A stretch of DNA of 64,000 nucleotides from Ga0077527 sp945862135 (GTDB taxonomy: Bacteria > Pseudomonadota > Gammaproteobacteria > Burkholderiales > SG8-41), in NCBI GenBank assembly GCA_964203275.1, contig CAXNMF010000005.1:1-64000 (forward strand). Direction: 5' to 3'. Shown piece after piece: positions 54,524 through 63,517 of the stretch; the stretch's first letter is position 1; every line of letters starts with the position of its first letter. The notes beneath the pieces were generated by a model. It saw only the letters and a list, made by a program, of their open reading frames with translations, was not told where the DNA came from and did no database searches. A program made the translations under genes and the position numbers.

Positions 54524-55375
54524 TCAGAGGCGGCGCGGCGCCGGGATTGCCCGCGGAGAACCTGCTGCGCGTTTTTGTTTGACAGTCGCAACGGTCTTTT
54601 CGGCCACGCCGATGCCGTAAATGAGTTCCTCGAGATCTTCGCGCAAATCCGCTGGCAGCGTCTGCCGCTGCAGGCGTTGCATGCGTGCGTTGCGGTCGGG
54701 CAATTCAAGCATGCCCGACAAATACAACAGCAGATCATTGGGTGTGTATTGTTTGCTGATGCGGGTACGCGAGAAATCCGCCGGAATCTGCGGATAACCG
54801 TTGCGAACCGGATACAAGGCGCGCAGCACAAAGCCAAGGCAACTGATGCAGTTGCTGCGAGGGCCATCGTCGAGGCAGTACGGCAGGCCGGCCTTGATCC
54901 AGCGGTTTAGCCGCAACGGCAGTTCGCGGCGCAGCGAAGCCATCGCAGCATCATCAGGAAATGGCCGCAGGCCGTAAAGATGCCAGACTTCATAAATGCT
55001 TCCGCCAGCTTCGATTTCACCGGCATCAATGAACGGTGAAACCGTGACGCCAAGCCCAGGAAATGACCAGGCGATGCGCTGATCGTCGAGTTCGATGCCG
55101 ACCTGTATTTCGAGCGTTTCGTCGGGCAAGCGCAGCAGAAAATAATGCACATAACCCGTCTGGCCGAAGGCTGTACCGCTGACGGCGTGCAGCGGTTTGG
55201 CGGCGCGTGCAGTGGATGGCGCTGAGACAGCTTTGCTGGCCGGCTGGAGATTGCGCGATTGAAGTTTTGTCGCGGGCGGCACATTTGCAATCGCCAGGCC
55301 CGTGACCATCAGCAGCAATGCTGCAAGGCATGTGCGGATTGTGTGAATGATGCGGGGGCGGTGCTGGAAGGCCAT
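54524..55375 (-). CDS. Exported protein of unknown function
   Basis: A 283-residue protein with a signal peptide (residues 1-31, ending A-I-A-N) that I cannot assign. The mature part has an Ala/Ser/Pro-rich linker (residues 32-62), then a globular part with W-S-F-P-G-L near residue 102, R-S-N-C-I-S-C-L-G-F near residue 172 and a basic, Pro-rich end. The two closely spaced cysteines could form a disulfide or belong to an NlpC/P60-like C-x-x-F-V nucleophile, but the usual His is not obvious. It is convergent with the MmgE/PrpD gene. Confidence 0.7.
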   Translation of the reverse strand: MAFQHRPRIIHTIRTCLAALLLMVTGLAIANVPPATKLQSRNLQPASKAVSAPSTARAAKPLHAVSGTAFGQTGYVHYFLLRLPDETLEIQVGIELDDQRIAWSFPGLGVTVSPFIDAGEIEAGGSIYEVWHLYGLRPFPDDAAMASLRRELPLRLNRWIKAGLPYCLDDGPRSNCISCLGFVLRALYPVRNGYPQIPADFSRTRISKQYTPNDLLLYLSGMLELPDRNARMQRLQRQTLPADLREDLEELIYGIGVAEKTVATVKQKRAAGSPRAIPAPRRL

Positions 55376-55491
55376 GATGTTTGCATTGTACGGACGCTTC
55401 AGTCCGCGTTGTGGTTGTCAATTAAAGGGGCGCGGCGCAGCCATTGGCGCGACTGCTCCTTTAGAATGCGCAGACCAAGGAGGGTTCCCAA

Positions 55492-57222
55492 ATGGTCAAA
55501 CTCGAATTCCACGATCCGTCCGGCACACTGGAAGTCACGCAGCCTTTTGCACCGCGCATCGACACGCTAGCGGGCAAGCGCATCGGCTTTGTCAGCAACG
55601 AGCAATGGCAGGCTTTCCGCATGCTGCCGCTGCTGCGTGACCTGCTGAAAGCCGATTTTCCGACGGCCGAACTGCTGCCGATCGACGCTTATCCGCAGGG
55701 CAATGTGCTGATCCCGACCGAGGAGACTGCGGCACTGGTCAAAAAAAGCGGGGTCGACGCCGTCATTGTCGGCAACGCGGCCTGAGGGTCCTGCGCCACT
55801 GCTTGCGGCCGTGCTGTCGCGAGGATAGAAACGCTGGGCATCCCCACCGTCACGCTGACGCGGACGGACTTTGTCGGCGTCATGAAGAATGCCGTGTCGG
55901 GCCTGGGCCTCGCGCCCGATGCCGCGATGGTGACCTTCCCGATCGAGATGTTCCTGCCGGGCAGCGACCTGTCGGCCATCACCGCGCGCAAAAAAGAGTT
56001 CTACAACGGGCTGACGAAATGGACGCCGGATTTTGCGCAGTCCGCCGGTGGCGAACCGCCGATGCTCAGCGTTGAGGGCAATACCTACGAAGACGCGCTG
56101 CAGAAGGCCAACAACCTGCTGATCACCAATCTGTGGGGCGATGGTCTGCCGGTATGGCCGGCGACGCGCGAGCGCGTGGAGTGGATACTGCGCGGCTCGG
56201 CCTTGCCACGCGACCATGTGCTCGGCAAGTTCCCGCCGCGCGGCGGCGTGACCACTGTCGAAACCTGCGCCATTGCGCTGGCGATGGCGGGCGGGCGTCC
56301 TGAATATTTGCCGGTGCTGCTGGCGGCCGTCGAGGCCTGCCTTGATCCGGATGCGCTGTTCGACCAGTTGCAGGCGACTTCGGGCAGTCCGTTTCCGGTG
56401 GTCATCGTCAACGGCCCGATCGCGAAAGACATCCGGCTAAATTCCGGCTTCGGCTGTTTGGGCCCCGATCCGCAACGGCCCGCCGGCGCCAGCATCGGCC
56501 GCGCGCTGCGCCTGCTGCAGCAGAACGTCGGCGGCGCGTTGCCCGGTGTGGGCACGATGGCGATTTTCGGCGCGATGCGCTACACCAATGCGGTTTTTGC
56601 CGAGGATGAACCCAGCCTGCCCGAGGGCTGGCTGCCGCATGGCACCCAGCGCCATGGTTTTGAGCCGGGGACCAACTCGGTGTCAGTGTTTTTCGCCAGC
56701 GGCGTCAGTAATATTCGCCGCCGCGGCGCGAAAAAGGAGACACCCGAGGAAGACGTCACACAGGGCCTGCATCGCATGGCGGACTTTATGCGCACGCCGA
56801 ATTTCGCCGCTCTCGCCGGATGGGAGAAGGGTACGCCGGGCATGATGATGGTGTCACCGGTGGTCGCCGGCATGATGGCGAAGCTGGGCTGGACGCCGCA
56901 GAAGCTGCGCGATTTCCTGTGGCAGCATTCGAAAATCCCGATGGAACAGATCAAACGCGCCGGCGGCCTGGCGTGGATCGAGATCGACGCCAATCCGCTG
57001 GCGCGCGAGAGCATCAAGCTCGATCCCTGGCCGATTGCGATGAAGCCCGACAACATCATCCTGGTCGTCGCCGGTGGTGATCATCCGACGCACAGCCAGT
57101 GGCTGCAGGCGCATTCGCCAGCGGTGGTGGGACGGGTCATCCGTACGCCGGAAACTTTTGACCGGCTGCTTGCTGAATCCGACCGAGACCTCGGATGCGG
57201 GTCGGAGGAGTGCAGGATTTGA
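55492..57222 (+). CDS. Fused UGSC-selenoprotein and partner (TGA at 55783-55785 read as selenocysteine)
   Basis: The frame from ATG 55492 (AGGAGGG upstream) to TGA 57220-57222 encodes 576 residues if the in-frame TGA at codon 98 is read as selenocysteine. It gives A-A-U-G-S-C-A-T-A-C, aligned with the U-G-S-C of the protein at 37180, and both then read I-E-x-x-x-L-G-I-P. Residues 1-180 are the UGSC domain; residues 185-576 are homologous to the separate partner protein at 36112 (D-G-L-P, A-M-A-G-G-x-P-E-Y-L-P-V, V-N-G-P). A plausible SECIS hairpin lies at 55802-55823. A standard gene caller would report two pieces, 55492-55785 and 55882-57222. Function unknown; the selenol suggests redox or reductive chemistry. 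Confidence 0.87.
55802..55823 (+). promoter_or_regulatory. Candidate bacterial SECIS element (fused UGSC gene)
   Basis: Eight pairs (55802-55809 with 55816-55823, two of them G-U) close the six-base loop CGTGCT. The loop begins 24 bases after the TGA and has G-U at its second and third positions, as expected for SelB recognition. Confidence 0.6.
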
Positions 57223-57254
57223 GCATCAAGTTTTATGTTGGTGACAAACCAATC

Positions 57255-57335
57255 CCGTTCGTCCTGAGCCTGTCGAAGTACGGCTGGGCTTCGACAAGCC
57301 TGACCTGAGTTCCTCGAAGGGCTCAGCCCGAACGG
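57255..57335. repeat. REP-like palindromic intergenic repeat
   Basis: An imperfect palindrome whose outer arms begin CCGTTCG and end CGAACGG, with CTGAGCC / GGCTCAG inside and GTCGAAG / CTTCGAC at the centre. Elements with this wording are common as dispersed intergenic repeats in beta- and gammaproteobacteria. It could form an extended hairpin in the transcript after the selenoprotein gene. Confidence 0.75.
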
Positions 57336-57392
57336 TAAGGGGTATTTCGTAAAGACAAATTGCTGAATAACCGAAAGCAGGAGAAACAACGG

Positions 57393-58976
57393 ATGACGCA
57401 GTCAGTAACGCCGCAGCAACTGCGGCAAATGTACGACGACGGTGGTGAGCTTGCGGTTCTTGATGTTCGCGAGGAAGGTGTTTATTCCCGCGACGGTCAT
57501 CTGCTGCGTGTATCGAACATTCCACTGAGTGTGCTGGAACTGCGCGTGCGTGCGCTGCTGCCGCGACTGGCGACGCGCATCGTGGTCTGTGACGGTGGCG
57601 AAGGGCTGGCGGAACCGGCGGCGCGCAAGTTGAGTGCCGGCGGATACACCGATGTCAGCGTTCTGGAGGGCGGCACCCCGGCGTGGAAAGCGATCGGCGG
57701 GCGGCTGTACACCGGCGTCTATTTGCCGAGCAAGGCTTTCGGCGAATACATCCAGCATGAAGATGCGCCGCGCGAAGTCACCGCGGCCGAACTCAATGAG
57801 TGGATGAAATCCGGCAAGGACATGGTGGTCGTCGACAGCCGGCCGCTGGCTGAATTCAACCGCAACAGCATTCCTGGTGCTTATGACTGCCCCAGCGCCG
57901 AACTGCCCTACCGCATGCCGGAGTTCGTGCGTTCGCCGGACACCACTGTGGTCGTCAACTGCGGCGGTCGGACGCGCAGCATCATCGGCGCGCAGGTGCT
58001 GATCAACGCCGGGTTTCCGAACCCGGTGTATGCGCTGAAAGACGGCACGCAGGGCTGGAAGCTGGCCGGGTTCCAGTTGAATCACGGTCGCACGGAAGCG
58101 GTGCCGCTGCCGTCGAAAAACGGCTTGGAGTGGTCGCAGCAGGCGGCGCAGCGGGTAGCACAGCGTTTCGGCATTCGTCGCATTGATGCACAACGCCTGC
58201 AGCAGTTGCGCACCGATGCGTCGCGCACTTTGTATCTGCTGGATGTGCGCAATCCCGAGGAATTCGAACAGGGCCATGTGCCGGGCGCGCAGTCTGCCCC
58301 GGGCGGACAACTGGTGCAGGCGACGGATACCTTCATTGCCGTGCGTCCGTCGATCACCGTGCTTTGCGATAACGACGGCATCCGCGCAACGATGACGGCG
58401 GCGTGGCTGGTGCAGATGGGGCATGACGAGGTGTATGTGCATGCCAGCGACGCGCAGACTGAGCGCGGTGCGTCGCCGCAGATTTTGCTCGACGGTGCCA
58501 AACCATCTTCAGCTTCAGTCAGCGTTGCGGAATTGAAAGCCCTGCTGGCCGGCGGCCAGGCGCAGGTGGTTGATTTCGCCACCAGCCTGCAATACCGCGA
58601 AGGCCATATTCCCGGGGCCTGGCATGCCATTCGTTCGCGGCTGGCGGCGCAGTTGCCGAAAGTGCCGGCGACACACTTGCTGGTGTTTACCGGTGCCGAA
58701 GAAGCGCTGGCGCGGCTGGCGGCGACGGATGCGGCAGCGCTGGCATCGACGCCGGTCAAAGTGCTGAATGGCGGCAATGCGGCATGGAAAGTTGCGGGCG
58801 GTGCGATCGAGCTTGGTGATGAACGCATGACCGGTGCCGCCGAGGATTTGAGCTATCGTGCGCTGGACCGCAAGGAAAACGTCGAGCAGGCGATGCTCGA
58901 CTATCTGAAGTGGGAGGTCGAACTGCTCGATGCCGTAGCGACCGATCCGGATTTCGGCTTCAAACGCTTTGCATAA
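57393..58976 (+). CDS. Four-domain rhodanese-like protein
   Basis: A 527-residue cytoplasmic protein with four rhodanese units. The first has C-D-G-G-E in its loop (near residue 66), the second a full active loop C-G-G-R-T-R-S (near residue 190), the third C-D-N-D-G-I-R (near residue 328), and the fourth has no Cys at that place. The second is therefore the likely main catalytic unit. Such proteins pass sulfane sulfur to acceptors. The gene follows the selenoprotein fusion by 170 bp with a palindromic repeat between; rhodaneses can also bind selenium, so a link to the selenoprotein is possible but unproved. The ATG at 57393 has AGGAG upstream. Confidence 0.88.
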   Translation: MTQSVTPQQLRQMYDDGGELAVLDVREEGVYSRDGHLLRVSNIPLSVLELRVRALLPRLATRIVVCDGGEGLAEPAARKLSAGGYTDVSVLEGGTPAWKAIGGRLYTGVYLPSKAFGEYIQHEDAPREVTAAELNEWMKSGKDMVVVDSRPLAEFNRNSIPGAYDCPSAELPYRMPEFVRSPDTTVVVNCGGRTRSIIGAQVLINAGFPNPVYALKDGTQGWKLAGFQLNHGRTEAVPLPSKNGLEWSQQAAQRVAQRFGIRRIDAQRLQQLRTDASRTLYLLDVRNPEEFEQGHVPGAQSAPGGQLVQATDTFIAVRPSITVLCDNDGIRATMTAAWLVQMGHDEVYVHASDAQTERGASPQILLDGAKPSSASVSVAELKALLAGGQAQVVDFATSLQYREGHIPGAWHAIRSRLAAQLPKVPATHLLVFTGAEEALARLAATDAAALASTPVKVLNGGNAAWKVAGGAIELGDERMTGAAEDLSYRALDRKENVEQAMLDYLKWEVELLDAVATDPDFGFKRFA

Positions 58977-59004
58977 AATATTCAATTAAATCAATTATTT
59001 ATAT

Positions 59005-59026
59005 GAAAGTCCCGATGCGGGCTTTC
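59005..59026. terminator. Hairpin between the rhodanese and HMG-CoA lyase genes
   Basis: GAAAG-T-CCCG pairs with CGGG-CTTTC around ATG, one bulge, in a short AT-rich gap. It may end the rhodanese transcript. Confidence 0.4.
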
Positions 59027-59040
59027 GAGGAGCAGCAGTC

Positions 59041-59982
59041 ATGAACAGCGACATCGATATTCTGATCAGTGAAGTAGGGCCGCGCGACGGCCTGCAGAAC
59101 ACCAAGGTGTTCATGACGACCGAATACAAAAAGAAATGGATCAGTGCGGCTGCGGCAGCCGGATTGCGCGAAATCGAAGTCTGTTCCTTTGTGCCGCCGA
59201 AACTGATCCCGCAAATGGCCGATGCGGCTGAAGTCGTTGCGCATGCACTGACGATCCCCGAGCTTAATGTTGCGGCACTGGCACCGAACTTCCGCGGTGC
59301 GCAGGGCGCGATGGCAGCCGGTGTACACAAACTGACGTTGACCATTTCGGTGTCGAAGGCCCACAGCCTGGCCAATGTGCGGATGACGCCCGATGAAGCC
59401 ATCGCCAGCGCGAAGAAAATCTGTGAATTCCGCGACAGCCTGCCCAAGGACAAACGCCCGATCATTGAATCCGGCCTGTCGACGGTATTCGGCTGCACGC
59501 TGGAAGGCGCAGTCAGCGAAGATGAGGTCGTGCGTATGGCCGTGGCTTCGGTCGAAGCCGGTTGCGACGAAGTTGGTCTGGCGGATACCACCGGTTATGC
59601 CAACCCGGAACATATCCGCCGCGTGTTCAAGAAAGTACGCGCCGCCATCGGCGACAAACTGTCGGGCGCGCATCTGCACAACACCCGCGGCCTCGGCCTC
59701 GCCAATGTGGTCGCAGCGCTGGACGTCGGCGTCACCACCTTCGACAGTTCGCTCGGCGGCCTCGGCGGTTGCCCCTTCGCACCCGGCGCTTCCGGCAACA
59801 TCGTCACCGAGGATCTGGTGTTCATGCTCGAAGCGATGGGGCTGCGCACCGGCATCAATATGGACAACCTGCTGGCGATGCGCAGCATTCTCGAAGAAGG
59901 CATTCCCGGCGAACCGCTGTACGGTTATGTGCCGCTGGCCGGCGTGACCAAAGGCTTTGTGCCTGCAACCCCGCAACAATAA
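59041..59982 (+). CDS. Hydroxymethylglutaryl-CoA lyase-family protein
   Basis: A 313-residue TIM-barrel lyase of the HMGL family. E-V-G-P-R-D-G-L-Q-N near residue 12 and the active-site loop G-G-L-G-G-C-P-F-A-P-G-A near residue 240 are intact. It cleaves 3-hydroxy-3-methylglutaryl-CoA or a close analogue to acetyl-CoA and an oxoacid. GAGGAG lies upstream of the ATG. A CaiB-type CoA transferase begins 10 bp later; the two may activate and cleave a hydroxy-acid, so leucine breakdown is not the only option. Confidence 0.92.
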   Translation: MNSDIDILISEVGPRDGLQNTKVFMTTEYKKKWISAAAAAGLREIEVCSFVPPKLIPQMADAAEVVAHALTIPELNVAALAPNFRGAQGAMAAGVHKLTLTISVSKAHSLANVRMTPDEAIASAKKICEFRDSLPKDKRPIIESGLSTVFGCTLEGAVSEDEVVRMAVASVEAGCDEVGLADTTGYANPEHIRRVFKKVRAAIGDKLSGAHLHNTRGLGLANVVAALDVGVTTFDSSLGGLGGCPFAPGASGNIVTEDLVFMLEAMGLRTGINMDNLLAMRSILEEGIPGEPLYGYVPLAGVTKGFVPATPQQ

Positions 59983-59992
59983 GGAACACAAC

Positions 59993-61183
59993 ATGTCCCA
60001 AAAACTGCCGCTGCAAGGCATCCGCGTCATCGAGTTCTGCCACGTGGTGATGGGCCCGACCTGCGGGCTGGTGCTGGCCGACCTCGGCGCTGAAGTCATC
60101 AAGGTCGAGCCGCTCGACGGCGACCACACGCGCAAGCTGACCGCTTCGGGCGCCGGATTTTTCCCGACATACAACCGCAACAAAAAAAGTATCGCGGTGG
60201 ATCTCAAGTCGGAACAAGGCCGAGAGCTGGTGCTGAAGCTGATCGCCAGCGCCGATGTACTCACCGAAAACTTCCGCACCGGCGCAATGGACAAGCTGGG
60301 TTTCGGTTACGACGCGTTGAAGAAGCTGAATCCGAAAATCATTTATTGCTCGCTCAAGGGATTCCTGCCCGGGCCGTATGAGCACCGCACCGGCCTTGAT
60401 GAGGTCGTGCAGATGATGGGCGGCCTCGCTTACATGACCGGCGGGCGTTTTGGTCCGCTGCGGGCCGGTGCGTCAGTGAACGATGTGATGGGCGGCGTAT
60501 TCGGTGCGGTGGCGATTCTTGCGGCGCTGAACCAGCGCCATGCCACCGGCGAAGGTCAGTACGTGCAGAGCGCGCTGTTTGAAAACAACGCCTTCCTGAT
60601 GGGCCAGCACATGCTCGAAGGGTTTGCTACCGGGCAACCGGTGAAGCCGATGCCCGACCGCATCCGTGCCTGGGCGCTGTACGACAATTTCAAGACCAAG
60701 GAAGGCGAACTGGTATTCGTCGGCGTGGTCACCGACACGCAATGGAAAGTGTTCTGCGAATCCTTCGGCCTGACGGAGCTGTTCAACGATCCCGAGTTGA
60801 AAACCAATCCGCAGCGCGTCGTGGCACGGCCGCGCATCCTGCCCATCGTCAGTGAAATCTTTTCAAAAATGGGCAAACAGGAACTGATGGACCGCTGCGA
60901 AAAGCTGGGCCTGCCCTTTGCGCCGATCGCCAAACCGGAAGACCTGTTCGAGGACAAACATCTCAACGCTTCAGGCGGACTGACGCCGGTGACGCTGAAC
61001 AACGGCGTCAAATCCAAGGTGCCGGTGCTGCCGATTGAAATGGACGGGCAACGCTTTGGTACGCGCATCGATATTCCGCATGTGGGTGAGCACACGCGCG
61101 AGGTGCTCAAGTCGGTGGGTTATGGAGACGCGGAAGTCGAGAGAATGATTGGCGGCAAAGTCGTTGCGGCGGGCGCGAGGTAG
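59993..61183 (+). CDS. CaiB/BaiF-family CoA transferase
   Basis: A 396-residue class III CoA transferase: G-I-R-V-I-E-F-C near residue 10, L-A-D-L-G-A-E-V-I-K-V-E near residue 30, T-E-N-F-R near residue 85 and the catalytic Asp in G-L-D-E-V-V-Q near residue 138. It moves CoA between a donor thioester and a carboxylate. AAGGAACAC lies before the ATG at 59993, which is 10 bp after the lyase stop, so the lyase and transferase form an operon. Confidence 0.92.
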   Translation: MSQKLPLQGIRVIEFCHVVMGPTCGLVLADLGAEVIKVEPLDGDHTRKLTASGAGFFPTYNRNKKSIAVDLKSEQGRELVLKLIASADVLTENFRTGAMDKLGFGYDALKKLNPKIIYCSLKGFLPGPYEHRTGLDEVVQMMGGLAYMTGGRFGPLRAGASVNDVMGGVFGAVAILAALNQRHATGEGQYVQSALFENNAFLMGQHMLEGFATGQPVKPMPDRIRAWALYDNFKTKEGELVFVGVVTDTQWKVFCESFGLTELFNDPELKTNPQRVVARPRILPIVSEIFSKMGKQELMDRCEKLGLPFAPIAKPEDLFEDKHLNASGGLTPVTLNNGVKSKVPVLPIEMDGQRFGTRIDIPHVGEHTREVLKSVGYGDAEVERMIGGKVVAAGAR

Positions 61184-61419
61184 TGATTAGGTTTGTAATT
61201 TCAGGCTTAGGCGTTACTCGATGCCGCTTAAAGGGGATTGGGCGGACGGAATTGACTTGAGCGCATGGGCGCTTTTTGCGCCAATTTTGGCAATATTGAA
61301 AACGCAATAATTGTGGATAACTAATTGTTTTTATTGAAACACCTGACATTTTTCTTGGAATGTTATCCATCGTGCCAGAATGTTAGCCGTGCAATCCGAG
61401 GCGTATTAGAGAATCAACT

Positions 61420-62220
61420 ATGGCGAACACGGTATTCTTTGCATGGCAGTTAGATACACCCCCTGATCAAAACAAGACATTCATTTGGAATGCCTTGAAT
61501 CGCGCCACAGCAACTGCTGAAGCATCTGCCTCCGTCGAGTCATCACCGCGGCCAGAAAGTGATACAGGTGGAGTCGCTGGTACCCCGAATATTGTTGAAA
61601 CGATCTTTAGGCGCATTCGTGACTGTGCAATATTTGTCGCAGATTTAACGTTCACTGCCAAGTCCGATATAGGCAAGCTGAGCCCGAACCCCAATGTTTT
61701 GATAGAACTTGGATACGCCGCGCGATCAATAGGATGGGAGCGAACGATCTTGGTCATCAACGAGAAGTATGGCAAGGCTAGCTGCCTTCCATTCGACATT
61801 CTTCAGCACAGATGGCCAATTGAATACCGAATGTCTGAGCACACAAGCGTTGGTGAAAAGCGATTTGATCAATTATCTGACTCCCTGACGGCCGCGATTG
61901 CAAGTTGCCAACAACACTCACTTGAACGCGCAGAGGAAATGGCCGACTCGCTTGACACGGCGACAATCAATATTGTCGCGCACTATGATCAAATTGATTT
62001 CATTGATATGAAACTTCCGGCCAAAACAATGGGAGAGGTGCTGACGGGCCTCGACCACATCTTGGCAATCCGCCAATTGATTTCGCTCGGTGCGTTGCGG
62101 ATTACACATTCGCCAACTGTCGGCTACGCATGGACATATGATGGCCGGTGCATGATCGAAGCGTTGAAAAGGAAACAACCCCGTCTTCTGGACGTAGTTC
62201 GCAGCCACAAGAGATCGTGA
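61420..62220 (+). CDS. TIR-like / nucleotide-processing effector-type protein
   Basis: A 266-residue protein with lower GC than its surroundings. The N-terminal 140 residues look like TIR/nucleoside-deoxyribosyltransferase-like domains found in defence systems: V-F-F-A-W-Q near residue 5, N-I-V-E-T-I near residue 57, F-V-A-D-L-T near residue 72 and N-P-N-V-L-I-E-L-G-Y-A (90-100) with the likely catalytic Glu97. A helical C-terminal part of about 110 residues, with a possible winged helix near the end, has no assignment. It stands alone on its strand, next to the STAS regulator at 62327. A defence role is inferred. Confidence 0.7.
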   Translation: MANTVFFAWQLDTPPDQNKTFIWNALNRATATAEASASVESSPRPESDTGGVAGTPNIVETIFRRIRDCAIFVADLTFTAKSDIGKLSPNPNVLIELGYAARSIGWERTILVINEKYGKASCLPFDILQHRWPIEYRMSEHTSVGEKRFDQLSDSLTAAIASCQQHSLERAEEMADSLDTATINIVAHYDQIDFIDMKLPAKTMGEVLTGLDHILAIRQLISLGALRITHSPTVGYAWTYDGRCMIEALKRKQPRLLDVVRSHKRS

Positions 62221-62326
62221 GTCAGCTGACCAATCATTCCGCCAGACGTTGCGCTGCGAGGCCGCGCACCGTCAGTGAATTCAAGGACGAAGGAATAGGG
62301 TCAGACACCATATAAATCTTGTTGCG

Positions 62327-63370
62327 TCAGTTACCGCTTGTACCAAGGGTGGTGGCCCTCGAGATCATCCGCTTCACCTCTGATGATGCGTGAATCGGAA
62401 CAATTTCCACTTCCGGGTGTTTTGCCTTGAAGACCCGGAAGACTTCATCAGCAAATGCCTGCCCTACTAAGGCCACCCCGGAGAAATCCAGAACGACCAC
62501 TTTGAACCGGTCGAACCGCGATAGAAGTCTCTTGGCCTGGGATCGCGATACCAGGTTGTCATCCCCGTAGCGCATCAGCTTGACGGGCACCACGGTCTTA
62601 GTAAAGCCGTAGTCATCGTCCGAAGTGAATTTGTCGAAGACTTTTTTAAGGGTGCGCGCCGTGTGATTGTGCAGCACCATTCGAACCAGGGTGCCACCGC
62701 CAGCAGAGCTAGCCTGCAGTATCCAGTCTTCCCTGTCCTCGAAGTCATGAGAGAAGTAGACCTCGCCTGACGAAATCACGAACTGATCGAAAATTCGCGA
62801 GGAGAAGAAGATGCCCTCTCCGGAGTGATTCGCGGGATCGGTCGTGAACTTGCCCTTAGCAAGTTCGAGTACCGCGTGCCTCTCGTCTTCAAGGTGCAGT
62901 GCGGCCTGAATTTTCTTGAATATCCCGACGCCATCGTCATAGATGTCGATGGTTGTTTTCGCTGCTGTTTTGTTCAGGGAAATCGAGACATGGCGTGCAC
63001 CCGAGTGGTCGATCACGTTGTTGAACATTTCGGTAAATCCGTAGTGCCAGATGTACAGCACGTTCTCTGGCAGCTTGCCCAACTGCGGTTCGACGTCCCG
63101 CCTCCAAACGGCATCCTCCGCCAGCGATGGCCCGACTTCGTAGTGTTTTTTCCACTGCACCAAGGGGGCCAGCTGATAGCGTTTGCTTCTTGTCTGGCCG
63201 CTTTCGAGGACTGCACCCTCGAAAATCAGGCGCTGCAGGTGTTTGTGCACCGCTTGGCGGGTACAGGCAAATTTCTCCGCCGTAAAGCGAACAATATCGG
63301 TTGGATGTTCCGCGAGATGCTCAATCAGGAACTTCCTGACAGGTTCTCCGCCGGCCCGGATTTTGGTCAT
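62327..63370 (-). CDS. wHTH / GHKL-ATPase / STAS-like (DUF4325-type) regulator
   Basis: A 347-residue protein with three parts. Residues 10-70 form a winged helix (F-A-C-T-R-Q-A-V-H-K-H-L). Residues 105-240 form a GHKL ATPase fold: M-F-N-N-V-I-D-H-S near residue 115, D-D-G-V-G-I-F near residue 145 and H-S-G-E-G-I-F near residue 182. Residues 255-340 form a STAS-like domain (V-V-L-D-F-S-G-V near residue 300). This recalls anti-sigma-type kinases joined to an antagonist, but without its own phospho-acceptor His. Three phased repeats upstream (63386-63437) may be its operators. Substrate or partner unknown. Confidence 0.78.
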   Translation of the reverse strand: MTKIRAGGEPVRKFLIEHLAEHPTDIVRFTAEKFACTRQAVHKHLQRLIFEGAVLESGQTRSKRYQLAPLVQWKKHYEVGPSLAEDAVWRRDVEPQLGKLPENVLYIWHYGFTEMFNNVIDHSGARHVSISLNKTAAKTTIDIYDDGVGIFKKIQAALHLEDERHAVLELAKGKFTTDPANHSGEGIFFSSRIFDQFVISSGEVYFSHDFEDREDWILQASSAGGGTLVRMVLHNHTARTLKKVFDKFTSDDDYGFTKTVVPVKLMRYGDDNLVSRSQAKRLLSRFDRFKVVVLDFSGVALVGQAFADEVFRVFKAKHPEVEIVPIHASSEVKRMISRATTLGTSGN

Positions 63371-63385
63371 TATTTGCCAATCAAT

Positions 63386-63437
63386 TTGTCAACTATTTAG
63401 GATATTATTGTCAACTTATGAATGACTTTTGTCAACT
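63386..63437. promoter_or_regulatory. Three phased TTGTCAACT repeats upstream of the STAS regulator
   Basis: TTGTCAACT occurs exactly at 63386, 63408 and 63429, spaced 22 and 21 bp, so all lie on one face of the helix. On the reverse strand each reads AGTTGACAA, close to a -35 box. They lie 16-67 bp upstream of the start at 63370. Confidence 0.65.
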
Positions 63438-63517
63438 GGCTTGACGCTGAATTCTCAGATTTTCGAGCATTGCCTTCGTCGACCGCCTTCGGGTGATGAC
63501 GGTGTGGGGTCTGCAGA

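Noticed and set aside
61184..61419. Possible gene in the AT-rich gap before the TIR-like gene
   Set aside because: The only frames are short, on the reverse strand, and lack ribosome-binding sites; probably promoter and junction sequence.
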